64,000 nt of DNA from NCBI RefSeq assembly GCF_003258705.1, contig NZ_CP029480.1:3906001-3970000 (forward strand), in the 5' to 3' direction. Both the position numbers and the translations under genes were made by a program. Source of the stretch: Arcticibacterium luteifluviistationis (lineage in GTDB: Bacteria > Bacteroidota > Bacteroidia > Cytophagales > Spirosomataceae). Shown here piece by piece: positions 51,917 to 60,618 of the stretch; position 1 is the stretch's first letter; each line of letters begins with the position of its first letter. The notes below the pieces were generated by a model, which was not told where the DNA came from, did not search any database, and saw nothing but the letters and a program-made list of their open reading frames with translations.

Positions 51917-52279
51917 ATGTATCGTTTAATTTTACTTTGTTTCCTTTTACTAACAGGACTTTCGTCTTGTAAATACGTTGAGCAAGATCTTCACACTCAG
52001 CAATCAACCATTCCTCAAGCCGCTTATGACACATGGGAATATGTCAAAAAATATGACCGTGCAAAAAAGGGTTATGTAGGAGGTAGGCGATTTGGCAATT
52101 ATGAGCAACTGCTCCCTAAAAAAGCAGCTAACAATCAGAAATTGAATTACAAAGAGTGGGATATACACCCAAAAAAGAAAGGCCAAAACCGTGGAGCAGA
52201 AAGATTAGTCACTGATTCTGACGGAAACGCCTATTATACAGCTGATCACTATGACAGTTTTACTAAATTAGAACCTTAA
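51917..52279 (+). CDS. barnase-like guanyl-specific ribonuclease, lipoprotein
   Basis: A 120-residue lipoprotein (lipobox GLSSC, Cys18). The mature domain matches the barnase/RNase Sa family (microbial RNase N1/T1): GYVGGRRFGNYEQLLP, YKEWDIHPKKKGQNRGAERLV and AYYTADHYDSFTKL. By alignment with barnase, Glu80 is the general base, His111 the general acid and Arg92 and Arg96 the phosphate binders, so it should be active. It would be exported and lipid-anchored, outside the cytosol. A barstar-like inhibitor gene follows after 51 bases on the same strand. Confidence 0.85.
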   Translation: MYRLILLCFLLLTGLSSCKYVEQDLHTQQSTIPQAAYDTWEYVKKYDRAKKGYVGGRRFGNYEQLLPKKAANNQKLNYKEWDIHPKKKGQNRGAERLVTDSDGNAYYTADHYDSFTKLEP

Positions 52280-52330
52280 TTTCCTTATTTTTATAAACAA
52301 TCTAAACATGAAATCTCTTTTGTTTCACTA

Positions 52331-52783
52331 ATGAACAACCTTTTTATCACTGAAAGTCCAGCGGAAATGGCGGACTACTCTCTAATTACCATAGACGGTA
52401 AACTATGTAAATCTCTTGCCCAATTTTATGAGGCACTAAGTGAGAAACTACATTTCCCCGAATATTTTAAGCCGAACATGGACTCTCTTGACGAGTGCCT
52501 AAACGACTTGTCATGGATTGAAGACGAGCGTCTACTGATTTTTTTCAAAAACTCGTCAGAGTTTTTAATCAATGAGCGAAGTGAAAAAAACGTCACCTCG
52601 CTGTTAGACCTTTTTGATATAACCTGCGAAGACTGGAAATACATGGATGCCGAAGCTGAAGAAGAGGCTTTGATTACCGGTGCAGACGAAGAGGAAGAAG
52701 ACTACATTATCCCCAAAAAAGAACTTCTGATAGGTTTTTCTCCAAGCGAACGCATGAGAGATTATTTAGCAGAAATAAATTAA
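52331..52783 (+). CDS. barstar-like ribonuclease inhibitor
   Basis: A 150-residue cytosolic protein without signal. Residues 16-75 match barstar: LITIDGKLCKSLAQFYEAL, then PEYFKPNMDSLDECLNDLSW. The key barstar acid Asp35 corresponds to Asp51; barstar Asp39 corresponds to Glu55. A strongly acidic tail with AEEEALITGADEEEEDY is extra to the family. It presumably protects the cell from the preceding barnase-like RNase before export or on re-entry. Its ATG shares one base with the stop of a seven-codon frame at 52308. Confidence 0.85.
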   Translation: MNNLFITESPAEMADYSLITIDGKLCKSLAQFYEALSEKLHFPEYFKPNMDSLDECLNDLSWIEDERLLIFFKNSSEFLINERSEKNVTSLLDLFDITCEDWKYMDAEAEEEALITGADEEEEDYIIPKKELLIGFSPSERMRDYLAEIN

Positions 52784-52786
52784 AAA

Positions 52787-52823
52787 GAAAGGCTGCCATG
52801 TTTAATTTCATAGCAGCCTTTTT
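52787..52823. terminator. Two-way terminator between barstar-like and DUF2911 genes
   Basis: Stem GGCTGC / GCAGCC extended by ATG / CAT after one mismatch, flanked by A-run and T-run, between converging stops. Confidence 0.8.
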
Positions 52824-52839
52824 AAATGTCTTTGCTTTT

Positions 52840-53364
52840 TTAGTCAATTGGAACCTGTACTAAGGTTTTATCCCATTTCAGACTCATATTTACACCTGCA
52901 GTATCAACATCTACCAGTGAAATTTTGAAAAGTTCTGTAGACTCGCTCGTTTGAGAAGATGGCACATCTACTCTTAAAACATCAGTAGCTTCATCATAAG
53001 ATGTTCCCCATTGACCCGTTTGTGAATTAAAAACAATGGTCCAATCTCCTTCTCTCGGAATAGTCCATAAAGAGTATTCTCCTGCTGCCAATGATTTACC
53101 TGCCACTTTTACGTCTTTGTTAAAACTGATTACGGTAGCTTCATTAGCTCCAGTTCTCCAAACTCGATCAAAGGGCACTAATTCTCCAAAAATAACTCTT
53201 CCTTTTACGGCGGTCTGACAGTATTCCACTTTAACGTTTAGTTCGTTAGCTGTAATTTCAGCAGTATCTTCTGGGCTATGACTTTTAGTCCAGTTCTTCA
53301 ACACAAAATAACCTACGGCCAACACCGCAGCTACGATAATAAGAATTTTAACAAGTTTCTTCAT
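52840..53364 (-). CDS. DUF2911 family membrane-anchored protein
   Basis: A 174-residue protein with one N-terminal membrane helix (KLVKILIIVAAVLAVGYFVL) and a periplasmic DUF2911 domain: AVKGRVIFGELVPFDRVWRTGANEATVISF, AGEYSLWTIPREGDWTIVF, GQWGTSYDE (blocks listed separately by position, residues 55-125). It is a paralogue of the secreted protein at 5874 but anchored rather than released. Function is unknown. The ATG at 53364 is chosen over 53412 because it starts a normal MKKL signal anchor. Confidence 0.85.
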   Translation of the reverse strand: MKKLVKILIIVAAVLAVGYFVLKNWTKSHSPEDTAEITANELNVKVEYCQTAVKGRVIFGELVPFDRVWRTGANEATVISFNKDVKVAGKSLAAGEYSLWTIPREGDWTIVFNSQTGQWGTSYDEATDVLRVDVPSSQTSESTELFKISLVDVDTAGVNMSLKWDKTLVQVPID

Positions 53365-53496
53365 TATAAAAGGTTTTAAAAAGGTGTAATCACATGAACA
53401 GTTTATCAACATCTTTATTGTTGAAAAAATTCAAACCTGTTTCGGTCGGAATTCGATAATTGATTAGCCACCTTTGTGCTACATTATTCTTTACTT

Positions 53497-55335
53497 ATGG
53501 ACATTATACACCTTCTTTCTGACACCATTGCTAACCAAATAGCAGCAGGTGAGGTAGTACAACGCCCCGCCTCTGTGGTAAAAGAACTCATGGAAAACGC
53601 AATGGATGCGGAAGCCTCCACCGTAAAACTTATTATCAAAGACTCTGGAAAAGCCCTTGTACAAGTGGTGGATAACGGCAAAGGAATGTCTGTTACAGAC
53701 AGTAGAATGAGCTTTGAGCGACATGCTACCTCCAAAATTAGTAAGTCGGAAGATTTATTTGCCATTAGAACCATGGGCTTTAGAGGGGAAGCACTGGCCT
53801 CTATAGCGGCTGTGGCTCAGGTAGAAGTTAAAACTAAAAGAGAAGAAGACGAACTCGGTACGCTATTAACCATAGAAGGTTCGGAAGTGAAAAACCAAGA
53901 GCCAATCTCTACAGCAAAAGGAACCAGCATTATGGTCAAAAACCTTTTCTTCAATGTGCCAGCAAGGAGAAAGTTTTTGAAGTCGAATCCCGTAGAGATG
54001 AAACACATCTTAGACGAGTTTCAAAGAATTTGTTTAGCAAACCCCGAAGTTACTTTTGAGCTTTATCATAACGATATTGAAATCTATAAACTTCCTGGAG
54101 CCAAATTATCAAAACGAATTGTAGACCTTTTTGGTAAAAGTTATAGAGAACAACTAGCCGGTTGTGAAGAAGACACACCCTATGTAAGCATTAGCGGTTA
54201 TGTAGGTAAGCCTGAATCCGCAAAGAAAACGCGTGGAGACCAATATTTTTTCATAAACAATAGATATATCAAAAGCCCCTACCTGCACCATGCGGTGACC
54301 ATGGCCTTTGAAGGTACTATTCCAGAAAAACACTACCCTTTCTACGTTTTAAATATCTCTATTAGCCCTGCTCATGTAGATATCAATATTCACCCGCAGA
54401 AAACTGAAATCAAGTTTGAGGATGAAAAAGCGGTGTATAGTATTTTACGTTCGGCAGTAAGACAAGCCATTGGCGTATATAACTTAACACCAACAATTGA
54501 CTTTGAGTCAGATATTAATTTCGGAAACCTTACTAACAGGCCAATGCCTGAAAAAGCCCCTTCGGCTTTTGATAAAATGGGTTCTTCTGTTTCAAATTTT
54601 GAAAACTATACCAAGCCAAAGTCTCCCGAGAATCAGGACTGGCGTAAACTTTATGAAGGAATAGAAAGTGCTGCCAACTTCCAAAGACCAGAAGAGACCC
54701 TTTCTATGGGCTCAAAGGTTAATGAAGGCATTAAGAACACATTGAAACCCGAATCTGAGGAGGTTGATGCGGTGCAAATACACCTTAGGTATATTGCCTT
54801 ACAGGTAAAAAGTGGCATGCTACTCATTGACCAAAAGGCAGCTTGGGAAAGAATACTATTTGAAAAATACGAAAAGAACTTGGCCAACAAGTCTGGTGCT
54901 TCGCAGCAATTACTTTTTCAAAAAACACTCAATTTAAGACCAGAAGAATTTGAATTGGCCATAGCCTTAAAAAGTGAAATTCATGCTTTAGGCTTTGGTT
55001 TTGAAGTATTCGGCAAAAACAGTTTAATAATAAGTGGCATTCCCATGGAAACCACTGACGAAGAAGGCTCACATGTGCTGGAAGACCTTATTAAGGAATC
55101 TTTAGAACATGATACAGATGTAAAACTGGATAAAACAAAGAGCCTTGCCAAGACATTGGCTAAAAGAACGGCTAGTAAAAACCTTAAAAAGATGGACAAA
55201 AAAGAAATAAATGTCTTGGTAAACCGTCTTTTTGAAACTAGTATGCCTTCTTACACACCAGATGGTGCCAAAGTAATGAATGTAATAACCTTAGAAAAAC
55301 TTGGCGAACTCATTTCAAGTTCAACGGGTTTTTAA
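53497..55335 (+). CDS. mutL: DNA mismatch repair protein
   Basis: A 612-residue GHKL ATPase that links MutS to downstream repair. ATP-site motifs are ELMENAMDA (Glu for catalysis, Asn for Mg), VVDNGKGM and TMGFRGEALASIAAVAQV, GTSIMVKNLFFNVPARRKF and the DVNVHP-like VDINIHPQKTEIKF. The C-terminal dimerisation domain lacks an obvious DQHAxxERxxYE endonuclease-type motif: the place reads LIDQKAAWERILFEKYE, with the first His replaced. A GTG at 53476 is possible but the ATG at 53497 fits relatives. Rhomboid genes follow. Confidence 0.94.
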   Translation: MDIIHLLSDTIANQIAAGEVVQRPASVVKELMENAMDAEASTVKLIIKDSGKALVQVVDNGKGMSVTDSRMSFERHATSKISKSEDLFAIRTMGFRGEALASIAAVAQVEVKTKREEDELGTLLTIEGSEVKNQEPISTAKGTSIMVKNLFFNVPARRKFLKSNPVEMKHILDEFQRICLANPEVTFELYHNDIEIYKLPGAKLSKRIVDLFGKSYREQLAGCEEDTPYVSISGYVGKPESAKKTRGDQYFFINNRYIKSPYLHHAVTMAFEGTIPEKHYPFYVLNISISPAHVDINIHPQKTEIKFEDEKAVYSILRSAVRQAIGVYNLTPTIDFESDINFGNLTNRPMPEKAPSAFDKMGSSVSNFENYTKPKSPENQDWRKLYEGIESAANFQRPEETLSMGSKVNEGIKNTLKPESEEVDAVQIHLRYIALQVKSGMLLIDQKAAWERILFEKYEKNLANKSGASQQLLFQKTLNLRPEEFELAIALKSEIHALGFGFEVFGKNSLIISGIPMETTDEEGSHVLEDLIKESLEHDTDVKLDKTKSLAKTLAKRTASKNLKKMDKKEINVLVNRLFETSMPSYTPDGAKVMNVITLEKLGELISSSTGF

Positions 55336-55349
55336 CAAAAGAAAAATAT

Positions 55350-56021
55350 ATGTTTGACAGAATAACACCCGTAGTAAAACAACTCTTAATTGCCAACGTA
55401 GTTGTTTTTATATTATCCAACCTTGCAGATCAGTTTTTTTTCTCAAACTTTGCATTCTTCAACCCCATACTTCCGAACAACGAACAGCTTTTCAATCCAA
55501 ATTTTAAAATTTGGCAAGTGGTTACTTACATGTTTATGCATGGCGGTGTAGGTCATATATTTAGTAACATGTTTGGTCTATTTATCTTTGGGTCAACGCT
55601 TGAAACCTTCATGGGCTCTAAGAAGTTTTTGATATACTACCTTATAACAGGCGTGGGTGCTGCCCTTTTAAACTCCATGCTTAATACGTATGAAATGTCT
55701 CAGTTGATAACAAACTCTGAGCCTTACTGGAGACAGGCTGTCACACCAATGGTAGGTGCGTCTGGAGCCATTTTTGGAATATTGGTCGCCTTTGGCGTAT
55801 TGTTCCCAAATGTAGAATTGATGCTTTTATTCTTCCCTTTCCCTATTAAAGCAAAATATTTTGTAATTTTATATGGTCTCTATGAGCTTTACGCTGGTTC
55901 AACCGGACTTCAGCAAGGCGTTGCACATTTTGCACATATAGGAGGCTTGATAACGGGCTTTGTTTTATTAAAGTTTTTTGGCTTTGACGAGCGTCAGGGT
56001 AATAATTTTCGTAGATGGTAA
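55350..56021 (+). CDS. rhomboid intramembrane serine protease
   Basis: A 223-residue inner-membrane protease with six helices. The catalytic dyad is visible: Ser138 in VGASGAIFG and His196 in FAHIGGLITG. The N-terminal oxyanion-side residues HGGVGHIFSNM are intact. Rhomboids cut membrane proteins within or near their transmembrane helices. It is 14 bases after mutL and 26 before a second rhomboid-like gene that has lost these residues, so the two may act together. Confidence 0.92.
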   Translation: MFDRITPVVKQLLIANVVVFILSNLADQFFFSNFAFFNPILPNNEQLFNPNFKIWQVVTYMFMHGGVGHIFSNMFGLFIFGSTLETFMGSKKFLIYYLITGVGAALLNSMLNTYEMSQLITNSEPYWRQAVTPMVGASGAIFGILVAFGVLFPNVELMLLFFPFPIKAKYFVILYGLYELYAGSTGLQQGVAHFAHIGGLITGFVLLKFFGFDERQGNNFRRW

Positions 56022-56047
56022 TAAGTACATTATTTGCATGACAGGAA

Positions 56048-56965
56048 ATGGGAAGTATAAGAGATGACATAAGGCAAGCTTTTAGTAGAGGCAACGGCAC
56101 TAGTGTTCAGTTAATACTGATAAACGCTTTTGTTTTTGCAGGCTACTTCTTGGTTAAACTTATTCTCTCCATGACTCCAGAGACTAGTCAGCTAGTAGCT
56201 GGTATTAACCAAAACATATACCTAAATGCAGAGCTCTCTGAGCTAATACTCCACCCTTGGAGCATCTTAACCTTTGGTTTTGTCAATGCCTCATTCTTTT
56301 CTTTTCTATTTAACTGCATAGCCTTGTACTGGTTTGGCTTTTTAGTTCAAGACTTTTTAGGAAACAGAAAGCTGGTCAACATTTACCTTTTGGGTTACAT
56401 TTTCGCTGGAATTTCCTATATCATATTCTATAACCTTATAGGAATGTCGGAGTCCACTATTAGTATGTCGGCTCTAGCTCCTGGTGCCACGGCAGCGGTT
56501 TACTCCGTTATGTTTGCCACCATTACGCTTATCCCTGATTATGAGCTGTTCCTATTTAGAAGGTTCAGTATTAAAATAAAATACCTCGCTGTCACCTTTT
56601 TGGTATTCTCTTTTATGACTCCTGATGCTGGATTGATGAACTTGGGAGGTGCTTTTCTTGGCTATTTATACATCAAACTGCTTAGAACTGGAGTTGACTT
56701 AGGTTCACCTTTTGAAGCTTTCCAAGAATGGCTGAGCAGCTTAACTAAACCTAAGGAGGCTTCTAAAAACTTCAAAGCCAAGAAGTTTAGCCACTCTACC
56801 GTGGGTCAATCTATGGCTTACCATAATACTGAAGAAACAGATTACGCTTCAGATCAAGAAGAAGTGGATGCACTCCTTGATAAGATAGGAACCTCTGGCT
56901 ATAAGAGCCTTACTCTGGAGGAAAAGGAGCGACTCTACAAGGCTTCCCAAAGCGACAAGCTCTAG
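56048..56965 (+). CDS. catalytically inactive rhomboid-like membrane protein
   Basis: A 305-residue protein with six helices aligned to rhomboids. Where an active enzyme has GASG it reads GATA (Gly146, Ala147, Thr148, Ala149), and the catalytic His position reads Asn198 in NLGGAFLGY; the HGGxxHxxxN block is also lost. It is therefore a pseudoprotease by sequence. After the membrane part a 100-residue cytosolic tail ends in EVDALLDKIGTSGYKSLT and EEKERLYKAS, a short helical domain seen at the end of Bacteroidota rhomboids (DUF6576-like, from memory). Inactive rhomboids elsewhere act in trafficking or quality control. Confidence 0.85.
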   Translation: MGSIRDDIRQAFSRGNGTSVQLILINAFVFAGYFLVKLILSMTPETSQLVAGINQNIYLNAELSELILHPWSILTFGFVNASFFSFLFNCIALYWFGFLVQDFLGNRKLVNIYLLGYIFAGISYIIFYNLIGMSESTISMSALAPGATAAVYSVMFATITLIPDYELFLFRRFSIKIKYLAVTFLVFSFMTPDAGLMNLGGAFLGYLYIKLLRTGVDLGSPFEAFQEWLSSLTKPKEASKNFKAKKFSHSTVGQSMAYHNTEETDYASDQEEVDALLDKIGTSGYKSLTLEEKERLYKASQSDKL

Positions 56966-57005
56966 CTTTTTTATCTAGCGGCATCCGTATCCTATGGTTT
57001 CTTCG

Positions 57006-57013
57006 TACATTTG
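57006..57013 (+). promoter_or_regulatory. -7 promoter element (TACATTTG) of dxs
   Basis: Exact TAnnTTTG match 24 bases before the ATG at 57038; it overlaps the alternative TTG start at 57011 and so argues against it. Confidence 0.5.
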
Positions 57014-57037
57014 CCACACTCACTAGAAAGCCCCTAT

Positions 57038-58969
57038 ATGTTTATTGAGCCTGGTAAATTATTAAACAAAGTAAATAGTCCTGAAGAACTCAGGAAACTG
57101 AGTAAAGACCAGTTACCACAATTTTGTGATGAACTTCGTCAATATATCATTGACACGGTTTCTATCCATGGTGGGCATTTTGGTGCCAGCTTAGGGGTAG
57201 TAGAGCTCACTACCGCATTACATTACGTATTTAATACTCCTGATGACAAACTAGTATGGGATGTAGGCCACCAAGCCTATGGTCATAAAATCATTACAGA
57301 AAGAAGAGATTCTTTTTATACCAATCGTGTTTATGGCGGCCTTTCTGGTTTCCCTAAGATATCAGAAAGCAAGTATGACGCTTTTGGTGTAGGGCATTCG
57401 TCCACATCCATTTCTGCCGCTTTAGGAATGGCCGTTGGCTCAAATCACAATGGTGACAAAAATGCTCAGCACATAGCTATTATAGGCGATGGAGCATTAA
57501 CCGCAGGACTTGCCTTTGAAGGCATGAACCATGCAGGCTCTTTAAAAGACGCTAACATACTCATTATTCTCAATGACAACTGTATGTCTATTGACCCTAA
57601 TGTAGGGGCTCTTAGAGAGTATTTGACAGATATTACTACCTCAAAATCTTACAACAAGGTTAAAGAGGATGTTTGGAATCTTTTAGGCAAAATGAGCCAT
57701 TTTGGCAAAAGTGCTAGAGAGATAGTTCAAAAAATAGAAAATGCCATGAAGGGTGCTGTTCTTGGAAACAGCAATTTCTTTGAAGCATTAAACTTAAGAT
57801 ATTTTGGCCCTGTGGATGGTCACGACATTGACCACATGGTGCATGTCATGGAAGACCTCAAAAACATTCCTGGCCCAAAAATATTACACTGTATTACCAA
57901 AAAGGGCAAAGGCTATGAGCCTGCCGAAAAAGACCAAACAAAATGGCATGCTCCAGGTCTTTTTGATAAACTTACTGGTGAAATAAAACAAGTAGCTTCT
58001 CCTACTCCGCAACCTCCAAAATACCAAGTTGTTTTTGGAAAAACGATAGTAGAATTAGCAGAAAAGAACAGTAAAATAGTAGGTGTTACACCTGCCATGC
58101 CTTCTGGCTCCTCCTTAAATATTATGATGGACGCTATGCCAGATAGAGCATTTGATGTAGCTATAGCAGAGCAGCACGCCGTAACTTTCTCCGCCGGAAT
58201 GGCCACGAAAGGACTGACCGTTTTCTGTAATATATACTCCACATTTATGCAGCGTGCTTATGACCAAGTCATTCACGATGTATGTTTACAGGGCTTACCT
58301 GTCATTTTCTGTTTAGACAGAGCTGGCTTTGCTGGTGCAGATGGACCAACGCACCACGGTGCCTATGATTTGGCTTTTATGCGTTGCATACCAAACATGA
58401 TAGTATCGGCTCCGATGAACGAGGAAGAGCTAAGAAACTTGATGTTTACTGCTCAATCTGACAAAATTCAGTCTGGGAAAGATGCTTTCACCATTAGATA
58501 CCCAAGAGGAAAGGGTGTGATGGTAGACTGGAAGCTTCCTATGCAAGAAATAGAAGTAGGAAAAGGCAGAAAACTTAAAGATGGTGAGGACATCGCCATA
58601 TTGAGCATTGGCCATATTGGAAACGATGCTTTAAAGGCAGCCAACGAACTGGAGAAAGAAGGTTTATCTGTAGCACATTACGACCTTCGTTTTGTGAAAC
58701 CTTTAGACGAAGAAGTGCTTCATGAAGTATTCTCCAAATTCTCAAAAGTAATAACCGTAGAAGACGGCTGCTTACAAGGTGGCATGGGCTCGGCTGTTTT
58801 AGAGTTTATGATAGACCATGGCTATACCGCACAAGTAAAACGCTTAGGCATACCTGACAGGCTGGTAGAGCACGGCGAACAAGCTGAGCTTCAGGCAGAA
58901 TGCGGTTTTGACAAAGAAGGCATTCAAAAAGCTTGTCTGGCTATGCTTGCTGCTAAAACCTTGGCCTAA
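57038..58969 (+). CDS. dxs: 1-deoxy-D-xylulose-5-phosphate synthase
   Basis: A 643-residue thiamine-diphosphate enzyme condensing pyruvate and glyceraldehyde 3-phosphate, the entry step of the MEP isoprenoid pathway. The catalytic His is in SIHGGHFGASLGVVEL, TPP and Mg are held by GDGALTAGLAFEGMNHAG and the NDN of ILNDNCMSIDPN, and the C-terminal halves contain DVAIAEQHAVTFSAGMA and CLDRAGFAGADGPTHHGAYD. Length and domain order are standard. No TPP riboswitch precedes it. An ATPase gene follows after 6 bases. Confidence 0.96.
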   Translation: MFIEPGKLLNKVNSPEELRKLSKDQLPQFCDELRQYIIDTVSIHGGHFGASLGVVELTTALHYVFNTPDDKLVWDVGHQAYGHKIITERRDSFYTNRVYGGLSGFPKISESKYDAFGVGHSSTSISAALGMAVGSNHNGDKNAQHIAIIGDGALTAGLAFEGMNHAGSLKDANILIILNDNCMSIDPNVGALREYLTDITTSKSYNKVKEDVWNLLGKMSHFGKSAREIVQKIENAMKGAVLGNSNFFEALNLRYFGPVDGHDIDHMVHVMEDLKNIPGPKILHCITKKGKGYEPAEKDQTKWHAPGLFDKLTGEIKQVASPTPQPPKYQVVFGKTIVELAEKNSKIVGVTPAMPSGSSLNIMMDAMPDRAFDVAIAEQHAVTFSAGMATKGLTVFCNIYSTFMQRAYDQVIHDVCLQGLPVIFCLDRAGFAGADGPTHHGAYDLAFMRCIPNMIVSAPMNEEELRNLMFTAQSDKIQSGKDAFTIRYPRGKGVMVDWKLPMQEIEVGKGRKLKDGEDIAILSIGHIGNDALKAANELEKEGLSVAHYDLRFVKPLDEEVLHEVFSKFSKVITVEDGCLQGGMGSAVLEFMIDHGYTAQVKRLGIPDRLVEHGEQAELQAECGFDKEGIQKACLAMLAAKTLA

Positions 58970-58975
58970 TTTGAG

Positions 58976-59770
58976 ATGCTTCACTTACAATCCGTAAGTT
59001 TAAGAAACCTTCCAGAAGAAGAGGAATTCCCTTTTACGCTTCCACTTATCAAAGATTTGGAGCCTATAATATTCAATAAGAACATCACGTTTTTTGTTGG
59101 TGAAAATGGTGCAGGAAAATCAACCATTCTAGAAGCCATAGCTTATAAACTGAATGTACCAGTGGCAGGTACAGCCAGCGTAGAACTAGACCCAATGTTA
59201 GAAAATGCCAGAAAGCTTGGCAAATACCTAAGCGTAAGGCAAGCCTCAAAATCGTCTCGTGGTTTCTTTCTTAGAGCTGAAGACTTCATAGGTTTTGTGA
59301 AGAATATTCAAAGACAAATAGCCGAGCTTACTTCCGAAATAACAGAAATAGAAGATACTTGGACCGTCGGAGACATCAATTTAGCAACCAAATACATCAA
59401 AGAAGAACGCCAAGAGCTTATAAACCGCTACGGCGAAAACCTAGACGCTATGAGTCATGGCGAAGGCTTCCTAAAGTTCTTTCTTTCTAGAATAACTGGC
59501 AAAGGCGTTTACCTTATAGATGAGCCGGAAGCTGCCCTATCTCCTACTCGCTTACTATCCTTAATTTCACTAATTCGTCAAAAAGTAAATGATGTGGATG
59601 CTCAGTTTATAATAGCCACGCATTCCCCCATCATCATGGCCATCCCAGAAGCCGAAATCCTACATTTTAAAGATGGTAAAATAGCTCCTATCGCATACGA
59701 GGAGACAGAGCATTACCAATTGACCAAGAGCTTCTTGGAGAATCCTGGGGTTTATTTGAGGGAGTTGTAA
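58976..59770 (+). CDS. AAA/SMC-like ATPase
   Basis: A 264-residue soluble ATPase of the ABC/SMC-like type. Walker A GENGAGKST is at residues 42-50, a signature-like MSHGEGFLKFF precedes Walker B GVYLIDEPEAALSP, and an H-loop occurs in FIIATHSPIIM. It has no coiled-coil arms and no transporter partner. Similar small proteins are widespread and uncharacterised. It is translated right after dxs (6 bases) and is followed by the convergent secreted-protein operon. Confidence 0.85.
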   Translation: MLHLQSVSLRNLPEEEEFPFTLPLIKDLEPIIFNKNITFFVGENGAGKSTILEAIAYKLNVPVAGTASVELDPMLENARKLGKYLSVRQASKSSRGFFLRAEDFIGFVKNIQRQIAELTSEITEIEDTWTVGDINLATKYIKEERQELINRYGENLDAMSHGEGFLKFFLSRITGKGVYLIDEPEAALSPTRLLSLISLIRQKVNDVDAQFIIATHSPIIMAIPEAEILHFKDGKIAPIAYEETEHYQLTKSFLENPGVYLREL

Positions 59771-59772
59771 AA

Positions 59773-60618
59773 TCAATGATTATTCAGTTGACTCCAAGAA
59801 TCGTAATCACCTTCGAGTAAGAAGTGATTAATTCTTTTGGCCTTTATATTAAGTTCCTTATTAGACCTCTTTAAAAAGTATTCACCAATACCCTTCGATA
59901 TCGTTATTGCTTCCTCACTACATTTGCAATTTGGAGGTATTTTAGATAAAATGTTTACAGCCTTAATCATCTGAAATTCAACACCAGAAACGCTTAATAC
60001 TTTTAACTTATTAAAATTTTCATCACAGTACTTATTGCCGTATTCAACTAGGATTTTCTCTTTTGCAGCCTCCAATTTTATTTTGCAACTTTTATCACTT
60101 GTTTGAGATATAGCTTCATTAAGCCTCATAATCCCTTCTATGGTTACCTCATCTTGATACCTAGTGAGAATAACATCACAATTTAATCCTGAATATTTCT
60201 CACTAAATACCGTCAGCTCTTCTAAAACCATACCTACCACACCCATTTCTGCCATCTCTAAAATCAGGTCTTTTACTATTTGATACTTATTAGAAGCAGA
60301 TACAGGAATTTCATAAGTAACAATTGTGTCTTTTTTCGAAGAGCGAAGTCCCAATTCAAAGGACACTTTTACCACTCCTTTATATAGCAAGTTTATACCT
60401 TCAATACTATAAACTTTCGAGTAATCCATCGTGGGTTTTATCTCAACCGTTGATTTAGAGTCTAGCTTGTATTCCTTCGCTATCTCCGTATTTAAAAATG
60501 TATTGACATACCCATCGTAAAATTCTGTATTTGTTGCCATTTTGACATAGTCTATAGTCTTCTGGGCATTTGCTGTTGACAATAATAAAAATAAAGAAAG
60601 AGTTAAAAGTCTAGTCAT
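59773..60618 (-). CDS. hypothetical secreted protein (last gene of the tight operon)
   Basis: A 281-residue protein with a signal peptide ending TANAQ (residue 19) and no recognised domain. The first half is strand-rich (VSFELGLRSSKKDTIVTYE), the second half helical with four cysteines in the order C, C, C, CKC (GLNCDVI, DKSCKIK, NKYCDE, PPNCKC). Similar Cys spacing could mean a disulfide-stabilised periplasmic domain. Its start shares one base with the stop of the preceding gene. Confidence 0.68.
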   Translation of the reverse strand: MTRLLTLSLFLLLSTANAQKTIDYVKMATNTEFYDGYVNTFLNTEIAKEYKLDSKSTVEIKPTMDYSKVYSIEGINLLYKGVVKVSFELGLRSSKKDTIVTYEIPVSASNKYQIVKDLILEMAEMGVVGMVLEELTVFSEKYSGLNCDVILTRYQDEVTIEGIMRLNEAISQTSDKSCKIKLEAAKEKILVEYGNKYCDENFNKLKVLSVSGVEFQMIKAVNILSKIPPNCKCSEEAITISKGIGEYFLKRSNKELNIKAKRINHFLLEGDYDSWSQLNNH

